Under the pieces are notes generated by a model that worked only from the letters and a program-made list of their open reading frames with translations, did not search any database and had not been told where the DNA came from. Below are positions 42,361 to 52,130 of a DNA stretch of 64,000 bases, in pieces; position 1 is the stretch's first letter; the number at the start of each line of letters is the position of its first letter. Origin of the DNA: an uncultured Lachnospiraceae bacterium (GTDB lineage: Bacteria > Bacillota > Clostridia > Lachnospirales > Lachnospiraceae); the NCBI GenBank assembly GCA_947169385.1, contig CAMVPR010000007.1:1-64000 (forward strand). The letters run 5' to 3'. A program made the position numbers and the translations under genes.

Positions 42361-43992
42361 CTAGTCTTCTTCTTCCTCAATCATGTTCATTACCTGACGT
42401 TTTCTCGCCATCTCATCCGATGCAAGATACTCGTCGTATGTGGTAATTTTGTCGATGAGACCTGTCTGTGTAAGTTCCATGATACGGTTAGCGGTTGTCT
42501 GAACAAACTGGTGATCCTGACATGTGAAGAGCTCAACGCCCTTGAACTTGATAAGACCGTTGTTAAGCGCTGTGATAGATTCCATGTCAAGGTGGTTGGT
42601 AGGCTGATCAAGAAGTAATACATTAGCTCCGCTGATCATCATTTTAGAAAGCATACATCTTACTTTCTCTCCACCGGATAATACCTTAACCTTCTTGACA
42701 CCGTCGTCTCCGGCGAAAAGCATTCTTCCTAAGAAACCTCTTACATAAGTAGCGTCTTTCTCCTCAGAGAACTGAGTTAACCAGTCTACGATTGTATCGT
42801 CACAATCGAAATCTTTGGTGTTATCAATAGGGAAGTAAGCCAAAGAAGTTGTAACTCCCCATTTGTATGTACCTTCATCAGGCTCTAAATCACCTGCAAG
42901 GATTCTGAAGAGGGTAGTAGTAGCTATTGTGTTAGGTCCGACAAATGCTATCTTGTCCTCTCTACCAACTGTAAATGAAATGTTATCGAGCACTTTAACG
43001 CCGTCGATAGTCTTAGATAGATGCTCAACGGTAAGTACCTCGTTACCGATCTCTCTGTTAGGTCTGAAATCAATATATGGATATCTTCTTGAACTTGGTC
43101 TCATGTCGTCAAGCTCAATCTTCTCTAATGCACGCTTTCTAGATGTAGCCTGCTTAGACTTAGAAGCGTTAGCAGAGAAGCGGGAAATGAATTCCTGAAG
43201 CTCTTTGATCTTTTCTTCTTTCTTCTTGTTCTGCTCTTTCATTTGCTTAATCATAAGCTGACTTGATTCGTACCAGAAGTCGTAGTTACCTGCATAAAGC
43301 TGAATCTTACCGTAATCTATATCAGCAATCATGGTACATACCTGATTAAGGAAATGTCTGTCATGAGATACAACAATTACAGTGTTATCAAAGTTAATCA
43401 AGAATTCCTCAAGCCAAGCGATAGCATCGAGATCCAAGTGGTTGGTAGGCTCGTCGAGAAGCAAAATGTCAGGGTTACCGAACAAAGCCTTAGCAAGTAA
43501 TACTTTAACCTTCATGTTACCGTCAAGAGTCTCCATAAGAGAGTAGTGAAGGTCGGTTGGAATACCGAGACCGTTAAGAAGAGAAGCGGCGTCTGACTCT
43601 GCCTCCCATCCGTTCATGTTGGCGAATTCCTCCTCAAGCTCGGAAGCCTTGATTCCGTCTTCCTCGGTAAAGTCTTCCTTGGCGTAGATTGCCTCTTTCT
43701 CTTTCATGATGTCATAGAGTCTCTGATTACCCATGATAACTGTGTCTAAGACATTGAACTGATCGTACTTAAAGTGATTCTGCTCCAATACAGAAAGTCT
43801 TTCGCCCGGATCAATGATAACGTCACCATTGGTTGGCTCTAATTTGCCGCTTAAGATCTTCAGGAATGTTGACTTACCTGCACCATTTGCACCGATTAAA
43901 CCATAACAGTTACCAGGTGTAAACTTGATGTTAACATCCTCGAAAAGTGCTTTCTTACCTAGTCTTAAAGTAATGTTGATAGCTGAAATCAT
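42361..43992 (-). CDS. ABC-F family ATPase with one degenerate ATP site (YbiT/YkpA-like)
   Basis: ABC-F proteins bind the ribosomal E site and act on translation; they have two ATPase domains and no membrane part. 543 residues. Domain 1 has intact Walker A GANGAGKS (34-41), Walker B LLLDEPT and SHD H-loop (209-211), but its signature is LDGNM instead of LSGGQ (156-160). The linker 245-290 is charged and helical. Domain 2 has an intact LSGGE (438-442) but Walker A is GPNTIATT (352-359, Lys replaced), Walker B is DQPT (462-465, Glu replaced by Gln) and the H-loop is CQD (491-493, His replaced). Paired as in ABC dimers, one site is complete and the other has lost every motif. Confidence 0.93.
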   Translation of the reverse strand: MISAINITLRLGKKALFEDVNIKFTPGNCYGLIGANGAGKSTFLKILSGKLEPTNGDVIIDPGERLSVLEQNHFKYDQFNVLDTVIMGNQRLYDIMKEKEAIYAKEDFTEEDGIKASELEEEFANMNGWEAESDAASLLNGLGIPTDLHYSLMETLDGNMKVKVLLAKALFGNPDILLLDEPTNHLDLDAIAWLEEFLINFDNTVIVVSHDRHFLNQVCTMIADIDYGKIQLYAGNYDFWYESSQLMIKQMKEQNKKKEEKIKELQEFISRFSANASKSKQATSRKRALEKIELDDMRPSSRRYPYIDFRPNREIGNEVLTVEHLSKTIDGVKVLDNISFTVGREDKIAFVGPNTIATTTLFRILAGDLEPDEGTYKWGVTTSLAYFPIDNTKDFDCDDTIVDWLTQFSEEKDATYVRGFLGRMLFAGDDGVKKVKVLSGGEKVRCMLSKMMISGANVLLLDQPTNHLDMESITALNNGLIKFKGVELFTCQDHQFVQTTANRIMELTQTGLIDKITTYDEYLASDEMARKRQVMNMIEEEED

Positions 43993-44054
43993 AATAAAAT
44001 CCTCTCTTTATTGTTATTCAGGGTAATCCCTGATAATATCATATGTAATATCGA

Positions 44055-47000
44055 TTATTCATCGTTGTTTCTCTTAGCAGTAGTAAGCATGAGCTTGATA
44101 CGGTTAAGCTGGTTAACTTCTGAAGCACCCGGGTCGTAGTCAATAGCAACGATGTTAGCCTCAGGATGCTCTAATCTCAGTCTCTTAATAACGCCCTTTC
44201 CGACAACGTGGTTAGGAAGGCAGGCAAATGGCTGACAGCACACGATGTTAGGCGCGCCGGAACTGATGAGCTCAAGCATCTCGCCTGTTAAGAACCATCC
44301 CTCACCGGTCATGTTACCGTTGCTGACGTAAGGCCTAGCATATTCTGCGAGCTTAGAAATCTTGACAGGAGCCTCAAAATGCTTACTCTCCTCTAAAGCT
44401 TTAACAGCGGCTGATCTGTATTTCTCTAAAAATGCAGTAGCGGCGTTGTTGGTAAATGCTGACTTCCTGCCTAAGACATCATGCTTAAAGTTGGCATTGT
44501 ATAAGCAGTAGAGCAAGAAGTCCATAAGGTCAGGCATAACAGCCTCAGCACCTTCTTCCTCCAAAACCCTTACAAGGTGGTTATTAGCGGAAGGTAAGAA
44601 CTTAACGAGAATCTCTCCAACGATACCGACTCTTGGCTTCTTGATGTCCTTGAGTGGAAGTTCGTCAAAACTCTCGACGATTTCTTTACATAGTTTCTTG
44701 AAGGTGCTTATCTTAGCGCCTGCATTAATGGCATCTATACATTTATTCTTAAGTAATTCGTGTAACTCGTTAGCAGAGCCTTCCTCAAGCTCGTATGGTC
44801 TAACTCTGTATAGGCATCTCATAAAGAGATCTCCGTAAATGATAGCCTGAATAGCTGAATTAATCAAAGTAGGATTAATCTTAAATCCAGGATTCTTCTC
44901 GATACCTGCAGAGAAGGAGATAACCGGAATATGTCCGTAGCCTGACTTCTCAAGAGCTCTTCTGATGAAACCTACATAGTTGGTAGCTCTACATCCACCA
45001 CCGGTCTGTGACATTATGATAGCGGTCTTGTTAAGATCGTATTCGCCTGACTCTAAAGCTTTCATAATCTGTCCTACAACGATAAAAGAAGGGTAGCATG
45101 CGTCATTGTTAACATACTTAAGGCCGATATCAACGGCTGACTTATCGGAATCCGGTAAAGTTACAAGATTCATACCTGCCTTCTTGAATGCCTTCTCTAA
45201 GAGATCAAAATGTATAGGTGTCATCTGTGGGCAAATGATTGTGTAATCCTTAGCCATCTCATTAGTGAAGACGGTTCTGTTATATGCACTTGGCACAACG
45301 TGTTTCTTAATCTTATGTCTGTGTCTAACCTTGACGGCAGAGATAAGTGAACGAATACGGATTCTTGCAGCACCAAGGTTATTGACCTCATCAATCTTAA
45401 GAACGGTGTATATACGTCCTGAATTGCTCAAGATATCGTTAACCTGGTCGGTTGTAACAGCGTCAAGACCACATCCGAACGAATTGAGCTGGATAACCTC
45501 GAGGTTGTCAATAGTCTTGGCGTAGTTAGCTGCCTTATATAGTCTTGAGTGGTACATCCACTGATCTGATACGATAAGCGGTCTCTCTACATTGCCTAGA
45601 TGCGAGATAGAATCCTCTGAAAGCACTGCTATATCGTAACCTGTGATAAGTTCAGGAATACCGTGGTTAATCTCAGGATCGATATGATATGGACGACCTG
45701 TAAGTACAATGCCAAGCTTACCTGTCTTATTGATGTACTCTAAGGCTTCCTCACCTTTCTTCTGGATGTCTTTTTTACATTTGTGTTGCTCGTCATAAGC
45801 AGCATTGACTGCATTTGAAATCTCTTTAAGAGTGATGTCATCATAGGTTCCCTTAAGTGCCTTATATAATTGCTCTTTAAGCTTCTTAGGGGCATCAAGT
45901 GCAAGGAAAGGATTCATGAAGTTGATGTCTAACTCTTCAAGTTCCTCCATATTGTTCTTGATGTTCTCAGCGTACGAAGTGACGATAGGGCAGTTGTAAT
46001 GCTCCCATGCGTCAGGAGTCTCATTCTCCTCGTAAGGAATACAAGGATACCAGATGTTCTCAATGCCCTGCTTAACAAGCCATAGAACATGACCATGCGC
46101 AATCTTGGCAGGGTAGCACTCTGACTCACTAGGAATACTCTCGATTCCAAGTTCGTATATCTTTCTTGTTGAAACAGGGCTTAATCTTACTCTGAAGCCG
46201 AGTTCCGTGAAAAATGTAAACCAGAACGGATAGTTCTCGTACATATTGAGTACTCTAGGTATACCAATCTCGCCTCTGTAAGCGACATCTGCGGCGAGTG
46301 GCTTGTAGCCGAATATTCTTCTCATCTTGTAAGAGTAGAGGTTAGGAATATCAGTCTTCTTGCGCTGTCCTCCGGCACCACGCTCGCAACGGTTACCTGT
46401 AATATAGCGTCTACCGCCTGAGAAGTTATTGATAGTCAGTAAGCAGTTGTTGGTACAAAGCTTACATCTTGACATAGTAGTCTCGAATTCAAGGTTCTTG
46501 ACAGCCTCAGCGTCAAGCATCTTGGTATCTGCCTCCGGATTATATCTCTCCTTGGCAATCAAAGCGGCACCGAAAGCACCCATGATACCGGCAATATCAG
46601 GTCTTACGGCATCACAGCCGGATATTCTCTCAAATGCACGTAGAACTGCATCATTGTAGAATGTTCCGCCTTGAACAACGATATTGTCACCGAGATCCTT
46701 AGGATTGGTGAGCTTGATAACCTTAAGCAAGGCATTCTTTATAACAGAGTAAGCAAGACCTGAAGAAATGTCAGCAACAGTAGCGCCTTCCTTCTGAGCC
46801 TGCTTAACTTTTGAATTCATAAATACGGTACATCTTGAACCTAGATCGATAGGGTTGTCTGCGAACAAGGCAAGATGCGCGAAATCTTCAATAGAGTAGG
46901 AGAGTGACTTGGCAAATGTCTCAATAAACGAACCACATCCCGATGAACATGCTTCATTTAAGAGAACGTTGTCAACAACTCCGTTCTTGATCTTGATACA

Positions 47001-48272
47001 TTTCATATCCTGACCGCCGATGTCTAATATACAATCTACGTCAGGTTTGAAAAATGCAGCTGCATAGTAGTGAGCTATAGTCTCAACTTCACCTTCGGAA
47101 AGCATCAACGCAGCTTTAACAAGATGCTCGCCGTAACCGGTTGAACATCCGTTAACAATCTTAGCTGAATCAGGAAGTTTAGAGTAGATATCATTTAACG
47201 CAGAAACGCAGGTCTTAAGCATAGAACCGTTGTTATTGCTGTAGAAATCATACAAAAGCTCGCCGTCTTCACCTATCAAAGCCATCTTGGTAGTTGTTGA
47301 GCCGGCGTCGATACCTAAGTAACAGTCTCCCTCGTATGTACTCAAATCGCCTCTCTTAACAGAGTAACGATTGTGATCGGCCAAAAATGAATCATATTCT
47401 TTCTGATCCTTGAAAAGTGGCTCAAGTCTCTCAACCTCAATCTCAAGGTTGATATGCTTGTCGAATTTCTTGACGATACTTGAAAGAGTAACTTCCTCAG
47501 CTTCGTCAGAGTTAAGAGCGGCACCTACAGCAGCGAAAAGATGTGAGTGTTCTGGTGCGATTGTGTGCTCGTCGTCAAGCTTTAAGGTTCTTATGAATGC
47601 TTTCTTAAGTTCAGAAAGGAAATGTAAAGGTCCACCAAGAAATGCGACATGACCTCTGATAGGCTTACCGCAGGCGAGACCTGATATAGTCTGGTTGACA
47701 ACAGCCTGAAAGATTGATGCAGAGAGGTTCTCCTTGGTTGCTCCTTCGTTGATGAGCGGCTGAATATCGGTCTTGGCGAACACACCGCATCTTGCAGCGA
47801 TAGGGTGGATTGTGTCATAAGTCTTAGCGTATTCGTTAAGACCTGATGCGTCTGTCTGTAGTAACGACGCCATCTGGTCGATAAATGAACCTGTACCGCC
47901 GGCACAGACACCATTCATCCTCTGGTCGATACCATTCTGGAAATATATAATCTTAGCGTCCTCACCGCCAAGCTCGATTGCAACATCTGTCTCAGGTGCA
48001 TAGTCTTTAAGTGCGTCAGATACACATACTACCTCCTGTGCAAATGGGATATCAAGGTGTTTGGCGATTGAAAGACCGCCGGAACCTGTGATAGCAGGGG
48101 TGAGCTTAATGTCGCCGAGTTTTGAAAGCCCCTCCTCTAATAATTCTTTTAATGTCTCTTGAATGTTGGCGAAATGCCTTTTGTAATCTGAAAATAGAAT
48201 ATTGTGTTCTTCGTCGATAATGGCTACCTTAACGGTGGTAGAGCCAATATCTATACCTAATTTGCGTTCCAT
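44055..48272 (-). CDS. Giant 2-hydroxyacyl-CoA dehydratase activator-like protein (two ASKHA ATPase domains plus DUF2229)
   Basis: 1405 residues. Domain 1 begins [17 protein letters not shown] (4-20) and domain 2 [16 protein letters not shown] (around 318-333), both ASKHA ATPase modules of the BadF/HgdC type. The Cys residues in GVCAGGTGS and EACSSGCGS are where HgdC-type activators hold a bridging [4Fe-4S] cluster. The Cys-rich stretch CKLCTNNC...GNRCERG follows near 625-655, then DUF2229 and a C-terminal region related to the dehydratase subunits. Activators of 260 residues drive ATP-dependent one-electron transfer; the job of the giant fused forms is not established. No dehydratase genes are adjacent. 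Confidence 0.9.
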   Translation of the reverse strand: MERKLGIDIGSTTVKVAIIDEEHNILFSDYKRHFANIQETLKELLEEGLSKLGDIKLTPAITGSGGLSIAKHLDIPFAQEVVCVSDALKDYAPETDVAIELGGEDAKIIYFQNGIDQRMNGVCAGGTGSFIDQMASLLQTDASGLNEYAKTYDTIHPIAARCGVFAKTDIQPLINEGATKENLSASIFQAVVNQTISGLACGKPIRGHVAFLGGPLHFLSELKKAFIRTLKLDDEHTIAPEHSHLFAAVGAALNSDEAEEVTLSSIVKKFDKHINLEIEVERLEPLFKDQKEYDSFLADHNRYSVKRGDLSTYEGDCYLGIDAGSTTTKMALIGEDGELLYDFYSNNNGSMLKTCVSALNDIYSKLPDSAKIVNGCSTGYGEHLVKAALMLSEGEVETIAHYYAAAFFKPDVDCILDIGGQDMKCIKIKNGVVDNVLLNEACSSGCGSFIETFAKSLSYSIEDFAHLALFADNPIDLGSRCTVFMNSKVKQAQKEGATVADISSGLAYSVIKNALLKVIKLTNPKDLGDNIVVQGGTFYNDAVLRAFERISGCDAVRPDIAGIMGAFGAALIAKERYNPEADTKMLDAEAVKNLEFETTMSRCKLCTNNCLLTINNFSGGRRYITGNRCERGAGGQRKKTDIPNLYSYKMRRIFGYKPLAADVAYRGEIGIPRVLNMYENYPFWFTFFTELGFRVRLSPVSTRKIYELGIESIPSESECYPAKIAHGHVLWLVKQGIENIWYPCIPYEENETPDAWEHYNCPIVTSYAENIKNNMEELEELDINFMNPFLALDAPKKLKEQLYKALKGTYDDITLKEISNAVNAAYDEQHKCKKDIQKKGEEALEYINKTGKLGIVLTGRPYHIDPEINHGIPELITGYDIAVLSEDSISHLGNVERPLIVSDQWMYHSRLYKAANYAKTIDNLEVIQLNSFGCGLDAVTTDQVNDILSNSGRIYTVLKIDEVNNLGAARIRIRSLISAVKVRHRHKIKKHVVPSAYNRTVFTNEMAKDYTIICPQMTPIHFDLLEKAFKKAGMNLVTLPDSDKSAVDIGLKYVNNDACYPSFIVVGQIMKALESGEYDLNKTAIIMSQTGGGCRATNYVGFIRRALEKSGYGHIPVISFSAGIEKNPGFKINPTLINSAIQAIIYGDLFMRCLYRVRPYELEEGSANELHELLKNKCIDAINAGAKISTFKKLCKEIVESFDELPLKDIKKPRVGIVGEILVKFLPSANNHLVRVLEEEGAEAVMPDLMDFLLYCLYNANFKHDVLGRKSAFTNNAATAFLEKYRSAAVKALEESKHFEAPVKISKLAEYARPYVSNGNMTGEGWFLTGEMLELISSGAPNIVCCQPFACLPNHVVGKGVIKRLRLEHPEANIVAIDYDPGASEVNQLNRIKLMLTTAKRNNDE

Positions 48273-48324
48273 TGTGATTCTCGCTTTCTTTAGCTTTCTA
48301 TAATTAAATTACTTCCGAACACAT

Positions 48325-48353
48325 ATTATAGTAGAAATTGATACAAAATACAA
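48325..48353 (-). promoter_or_regulatory. Promoter of the activator-like gene
   Basis: On the minus strand: TTGTAT, 17-base spacer, perfect TATAAT, about 52 bases before the start codon. Confidence 0.65.
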
Positions 48354-48538
48354 CAAAACATCTAAACAAATATATTCAAATAATCATAAAATTTATAGAT
48401 AATCTGCCCTAACTTACTTGATGTATATTGTCATTATTCGCTTACGCGAAGTCATGACATGTATTGGTATGTATTAGTGTGGTGAAATCTTATCTAAATA
48501 ACATTCGGACAGTCCCCATTGTAAAGTTAAGATTGGGT

Positions 48539-48567
48539 TTGACAAGTGAAAAGATAGTATTTATAAT
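48539..48567 (+). promoter_or_regulatory. Consensus promoter of corA
   Basis: TTGACA (48539), 17-base spacer, TATAAT (48562): a perfect match to the housekeeping sigma-factor consensus, 33 bases before the GTG start. Confidence 0.82.
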
Positions 48568-48600
48568 AATATAGACTATGTTTTTAAAGAAGGTGTTACT

Positions 48601-49536
48601 GTGATTCGAATATTTAAAACAATGGAAGATGGATTTGATCAGATAAATGACATAACCGATGGCGCCTGGGTAGCGCTTACGGCACCTTCTGCGACTGAAC
48701 TTAAGGAGATTTCGGAACAACATAACATCGATATAGATCATTTGTCAGCCGCACTCGATGAAGAGGAGCGTTCGCGTATTGAGGTTGAAGACAACTACAC
48801 CCTTATTATCGTTGACGTTCCGACCACTGAGGAGAGAAGCGGTGATGAGTATTTTGTCACCATTCCATGCGGTATCATCATTACAGATACTATTATCTTC
48901 ACAGTATGTCTTATTGATACTCCGGTTCTTACTGCGTTTATGGATGGAAGAATCAGGAATTTCTATACTTTCAAGAAGACCAGATTTATATTACAGATTC
49001 TATACAGGAATGCATCGATATACCTTCAACATCTTAGATATATCGATAAGCAGAGTGACGAACTTCAATTACAGCTTCAGGACTCGGCTAAGAACTCAGA
49101 CATGATTAAGTTCTTAGAGCTTGAGAAGTCTTTGGTCTACATCACGACCTCTCTTCGTGGCAATGAAGCCGTGTTTGAGCGTATGATTAAGATTGACCAG
49201 ATCAAGAAGTACCCTGAAGACGAAGATTTGCTCGAAGATGTCATCATCGAGAACAAGCAGGCGCTTGAGATGGCTAACATCTATTCAGGAATTTTGGACA
49301 GCACGATGGATGCGTATGCCAATATCATTTCCAACAATACCAACAACACAATGAAGTTTTTAGCGGTGCTAACCATTGTTATGAGTATTCCTACGATGAT
49401 AGCTTCATTTGCGGGAATGAACCTTAACGGTATACCGCTTTCAAGTAATGCCTACGGATTCTGGATTATGGTTGCGGTAGGTATAGGTATTGCTGCAATT
49501 GTGGCCGTTATTATGAAGATAAAAGATATGTTTTAA
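48601..49536 (+). CDS. corA: CorA-family divalent cation transporter
   Basis: 311 residues, probably a Mg2+ (or Co2+/Ni2+) channel working as a pentamer. A long soluble N-terminal helical funnel is followed by two C-terminal membrane segments (about 254-275 and 286-306) with the filter motif GMN in FAGMNLNGIPL between them, which is the family's identifying feature. The last residues KIKDMF are basic, as usual. The start is GTG 48601, preceded by AGAAGGTG. A gene for a rhomboid-like protein follows after 17 bases. Confidence 0.93.
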   Translation: MIRIFKTMEDGFDQINDITDGAWVALTAPSATELKEISEQHNIDIDHLSAALDEEERSRIEVEDNYTLIIVDVPTTEERSGDEYFVTIPCGIIITDTIIFTVCLIDTPVLTAFMDGRIRNFYTFKKTRFILQILYRNASIYLQHLRYIDKQSDELQLQLQDSAKNSDMIKFLELEKSLVYITTSLRGNEAVFERMIKIDQIKKYPEDEDLLEDVIIENKQALEMANIYSGILDSTMDAYANIISNNTNNTMKFLAVLTIVMSIPTMIASFAGMNLNGIPLSSNAYGFWIMVAVGIGIAAIVAVIMKIKDMF

Positions 49537-49553
49537 GGAGTGTTTTATTCAAT

Positions 49554-50405
49554 ATGAGCAATGAGAGCTTTCTTACTAAGCTTGAGAGGAAATGGGGAAG
49601 GTACGCAATAAGGAATCTTACGACCTATCTGTGTGCAATGTACGCGATAGGCTACGTTATTATGTTGATAACCAACGGAATGTCTTTTTTGTTCTTTAAC
49701 CTAGATATGAGTCTGGTTATGAAGGGGCAGATATGGAGATTGTTTACATTCTTACTTATTCCACCTGATTTCAGCATTTTAGTTATTATAACTATTCTGT
49801 TTTACTGGTCTATAGGTACGAGTATGGAACAGACGTGGGGGACGTTTTATTATAACGTCTATATGTTGGGTGGAGTTCTCTTTACCTGGATCGGTACATT
49901 TTTAGGTTGGCTTGTTTCTTACTTGATAACCGGCGAGAGCAATACAGTTATCGGAACGAGTTATTATCTGTTGATGTCGCTCTTTTTGGCATTTGCACTG
50001 ATGTATCCGGATCATCAGATATTGTTTATGTTTATAATACCATTAAAAGTTAAGTATTTAGCATATTTCTATTATGTGCTTATGGCGTATGAGATATTCC
50101 AGTATGTCAGAGTCGGTGCATGGGGATATGTGATTTCAATTGTTGTTTCACTTCTTAACTTCTTCTTGTTCTTTAGAGCTACAAGAAAACGCACCAGACC
50201 TTCTAAAAAGCAGCGGAAGAGAAGAAGAGAATTTGAGGCCAAGACCAAGATGATTAATCCTAAGGGCATAACCAGACATAAGTGTGCAGTTTGCGGTGCC
50301 ACTGAGGAGAGTGATCCGACATTAGAGTTCAGATTTTGTTCCAAATGCAAGGGCAATTACGAGTATTGCCAGAATCATTTGTTTACACATCAGCATGTTA
50401 ATTGA
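49554..50405 (+). CDS. Rhomboid-like membrane protein with C-terminal zinc ribbon, probably not proteolytic
   Basis: 283 residues. Six membrane segments occupy 24-208; KGQIWRLFTFLLIP (57-70) is the L1-loop WR motif of rhomboids. The Ser-containing GTS at 134-136 is where rhomboids have GxSG, but the next Gly is Tyr, and the membrane segment that should carry the catalytic His (about 190-206) has none. A basic linker (210-230) leads to a cytoplasmic zinc ribbon with Cys244, Cys247, Cys262 and Cys265 and further Cys/His (YCQNHLFTHQH). It may be a pseudoprotease that binds membrane proteins. Paired with corA; function unknown. Confidence 0.7.
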   Translation: MSNESFLTKLERKWGRYAIRNLTTYLCAMYAIGYVIMLITNGMSFLFFNLDMSLVMKGQIWRLFTFLLIPPDFSILVIITILFYWSIGTSMEQTWGTFYYNVYMLGGVLFTWIGTFLGWLVSYLITGESNTVIGTSYYLLMSLFLAFALMYPDHQILFMFIIPLKVKYLAYFYYVLMAYEIFQYVRVGAWGYVISIVVSLLNFFLFFRATRKRTRPSKKQRKRRREFEAKTKMINPKGITRHKCAVCGATEESDPTLEFRFCSKCKGNYEYCQNHLFTHQHVN

Positions 50406-50414
50406 TATTACAAA

Positions 50415-50702
50415 GATGGCGAACGATGTTCGCCGCTACGTAATGTTAATGTAGAGGAGCACATTGTGCTCCACGTATTTAAAAATGATGGCGAACGATG
50501 TTCGCCGCTACGTAAGGTTGATGTAGCGGAGCACATTGTGCTCCACGTATTTAAAAATGATGGCGAACGATGTTCGCCGCTACGTAAGGTTAATGTAGCG
50601 GAGCACATTGTGCTCCACGTATTTAAAAATGATGGCGAACGATGTTCGCCGCCACATAAGGTTAATGTAGCGGAGCACATTGTGCTCCACGTATTTAAGG
50701 AG
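50415..50702. repeat. Four perfect-pitch 72-base tandem units of palindromic family B
   Basis: Units start at 50415, 50487, 50559 and 50631. Each has a hairpin GGCGAAC-gat-GTTCGCC, then GCTACGTAA...ATGTAGC, which can pair with itself, then a second hairpin GGAGCACA-t-TGTGCTCC, and an ATTTAAAAAT-type joint. The units differ at only a few positions (GTAGAG/GTAGCG, CTACG/CACAT, GGTTG/GGTTA). Because 72 is a multiple of three, both strands carry open frames with 24-residue repeats; these are artefacts. The array ends at the ribosome site of pyk. Confidence 0.95.
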
Positions 50703-50712
50703 GCATTTATAG

Positions 50713-52128
50713 ATGAAGAAGACCAAGATTATCTGTACTTTAGGACCTAATACAGAGGACAAAGAAGTTTTAAAGCAATTAGTGACACACGGCATGAATA
50801 TCGCCAGAATCAATATGTCACACGGCACATACGCTGACAAGGAGCATATGATTAATCTTGTCAAGCAGGTCAGAAAGGAACTTAACACTCCGATTGCCAT
50901 ACTTCTTGATACCAAGGGCCCTGAGATTAGATGCGGAGTTTTTGAGGGCGGCAAGATTACACTTAAGGAAGGACAGCCTGTAAGACTTACCACAGAGGAT
51001 ATAATAGGTGGAGAGGGCGTTATCCCTGTTTCTTATAAAGGTCTGCCTGATGATGTTGAGGTCGGAAGAAGGATTCTTCTTGACGACGGTCTTATCGAGC
51101 TTAAGGTTACCTCTAAGACTGAGTCTACTCTTGACTGCGAGGTTATAGCGGGCGGCGAGCTTACTGACAGAAAGGGTATAAATGTCCCTAATGTCAAGGT
51201 TAATCTGCCGTTTATTACTGATAAAGACAAGGAAGATATTGTTTTTGGATTGAAGCACAATATTGATTTTATTGCAGCTTCATTTGTAAGAGGTCCTGAG
51301 GCAGTGACTGAGATTAAGCAGATTCTTAAAGATAATGTTGCCGACAATATTGACGTTATCGCTAAGATTGAGAATCAAGAGGGTGTTGACAACATAGATG
51401 CAATCTTAGAAGTGGCTGACGGAATTATGGTTGCAAGAGGTGACTTAGGCGTTGAGATTCCTGCCGAGGAGGTTCCTTTCATTCAGAAAGAGCTTATTCA
51501 GAAGGCTAACAAGGCTTATAAGCCTGTAATTACAGCTACTCAGATGCTTGACTCAATGATTAGGAATCCACGTCCTACTAGAGCAGAGGTTACAGATGTT
51601 GCCAATGCTATCTATGACGGTACCGATGCTATCATGCTTTCCGGCGAGACTGCTGTCGGCAAGTACCCTGTTGAGGCAGTACAGACTATGTCTGAGATTG
51701 CGCTTGCTACGGAGTCGCATCTAGACCAGGATTTCCATATGAAGAAACGTAGATTTAGAGAGACACAGGATGTGTCGAGTGCGGTAGCATTTTCTTCGGT
51801 TGCAACAGCAATGAACGTTGATGCTAAGTATATCCTATGTTCAAGTATGTCCGGTCAGACCGCAAGAGTGGTATCTAAGTTCCATCCGGAGTGCCCTATT
51901 ATCGGGCTTTCTCCAATCGATACAACTCTTCGTAAGATGCAGATTTATTGGGGAGTTATTCCTATGAAGACCCCTCATGTATCACACTCTGAGGAGATAC
52001 TCAACGTAGCGGTTGATACCGTTAAGGAGGCAAGACTCGTTGAGGAGGATGATGTTGTAGTCATCACTGCCGGAAGTGTTTACGGTAAGTATTCAATCAC
52101 CAATATTATGAAAGTGTTTATTATATAA
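50713..52128 (+). CDS. pyk: Pyruvate kinase
   Basis: Last step of glycolysis, making ATP and pyruvate. 471 residues, so it lacks the extra C-terminal PEP-utiliser-like domain found in bacilli. KTKIICTLGPN (3-13), ARINMSHGT, LLDTKGPEIR, the active-site signature IAKIENQEGVDN and MVARGDLGVEIP are all present. AAGGAGG at the end of the repeat array provides the ribosome site. The next gene begins two bases after its stop, so pyk heads a five-gene run to ytfJ. Confidence 0.98.
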   Translation: MKKTKIICTLGPNTEDKEVLKQLVTHGMNIARINMSHGTYADKEHMINLVKQVRKELNTPIAILLDTKGPEIRCGVFEGGKITLKEGQPVRLTTEDIIGGEGVIPVSYKGLPDDVEVGRRILLDDGLIELKVTSKTESTLDCEVIAGGELTDRKGINVPNVKVNLPFITDKDKEDIVFGLKHNIDFIAASFVRGPEAVTEIKQILKDNVADNIDVIAKIENQEGVDNIDAILEVADGIMVARGDLGVEIPAEEVPFIQKELIQKANKAYKPVITATQMLDSMIRNPRPTRAEVTDVANAIYDGTDAIMLSGETAVGKYPVEAVQTMSEIALATESHLDQDFHMKKRRFRETQDVSSAVAFSSVATAMNVDAKYILCSSMSGQTARVVSKFHPECPIIGLSPIDTTLRKMQIYWGVIPMKTPHVSHSEEILNVAVDTVKEARLVEEDDVVVITAGSVYGKYSITNIMKVFII

Positions 52129-52130
52129 TT

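Larger units (their letters stand above)
48273..48600. other. Divergent intergenic region between the activator-like gene and corA
   Basis: About 330 bases without a gene. It holds a minus-strand promoter (48325-48353), a plus-strand promoter (48539-48567), a small hairpin TTCGC-ttac-GCGAA (48437-48450) and a ten-base GTCCCCATTG string (48512) also found after secG (28887). Nothing else recognised. Confidence 0.6.

Noticed and set aside
50415-50702. Possible CRISPR array
   Set aside because: There are no unique spacers: the whole 72-base unit repeats, and no cas genes are present.
50408-50750. Two open frames, one on each strand, coding for 90-94 residues with a 24-residue repeat
   Set aside because: They exist only because the 72-base palindromic unit is a multiple of three; they have no independent ribosome site and the repeats are conserved as DNA palindromes. 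The plus-strand frame also runs into pyk in another frame.
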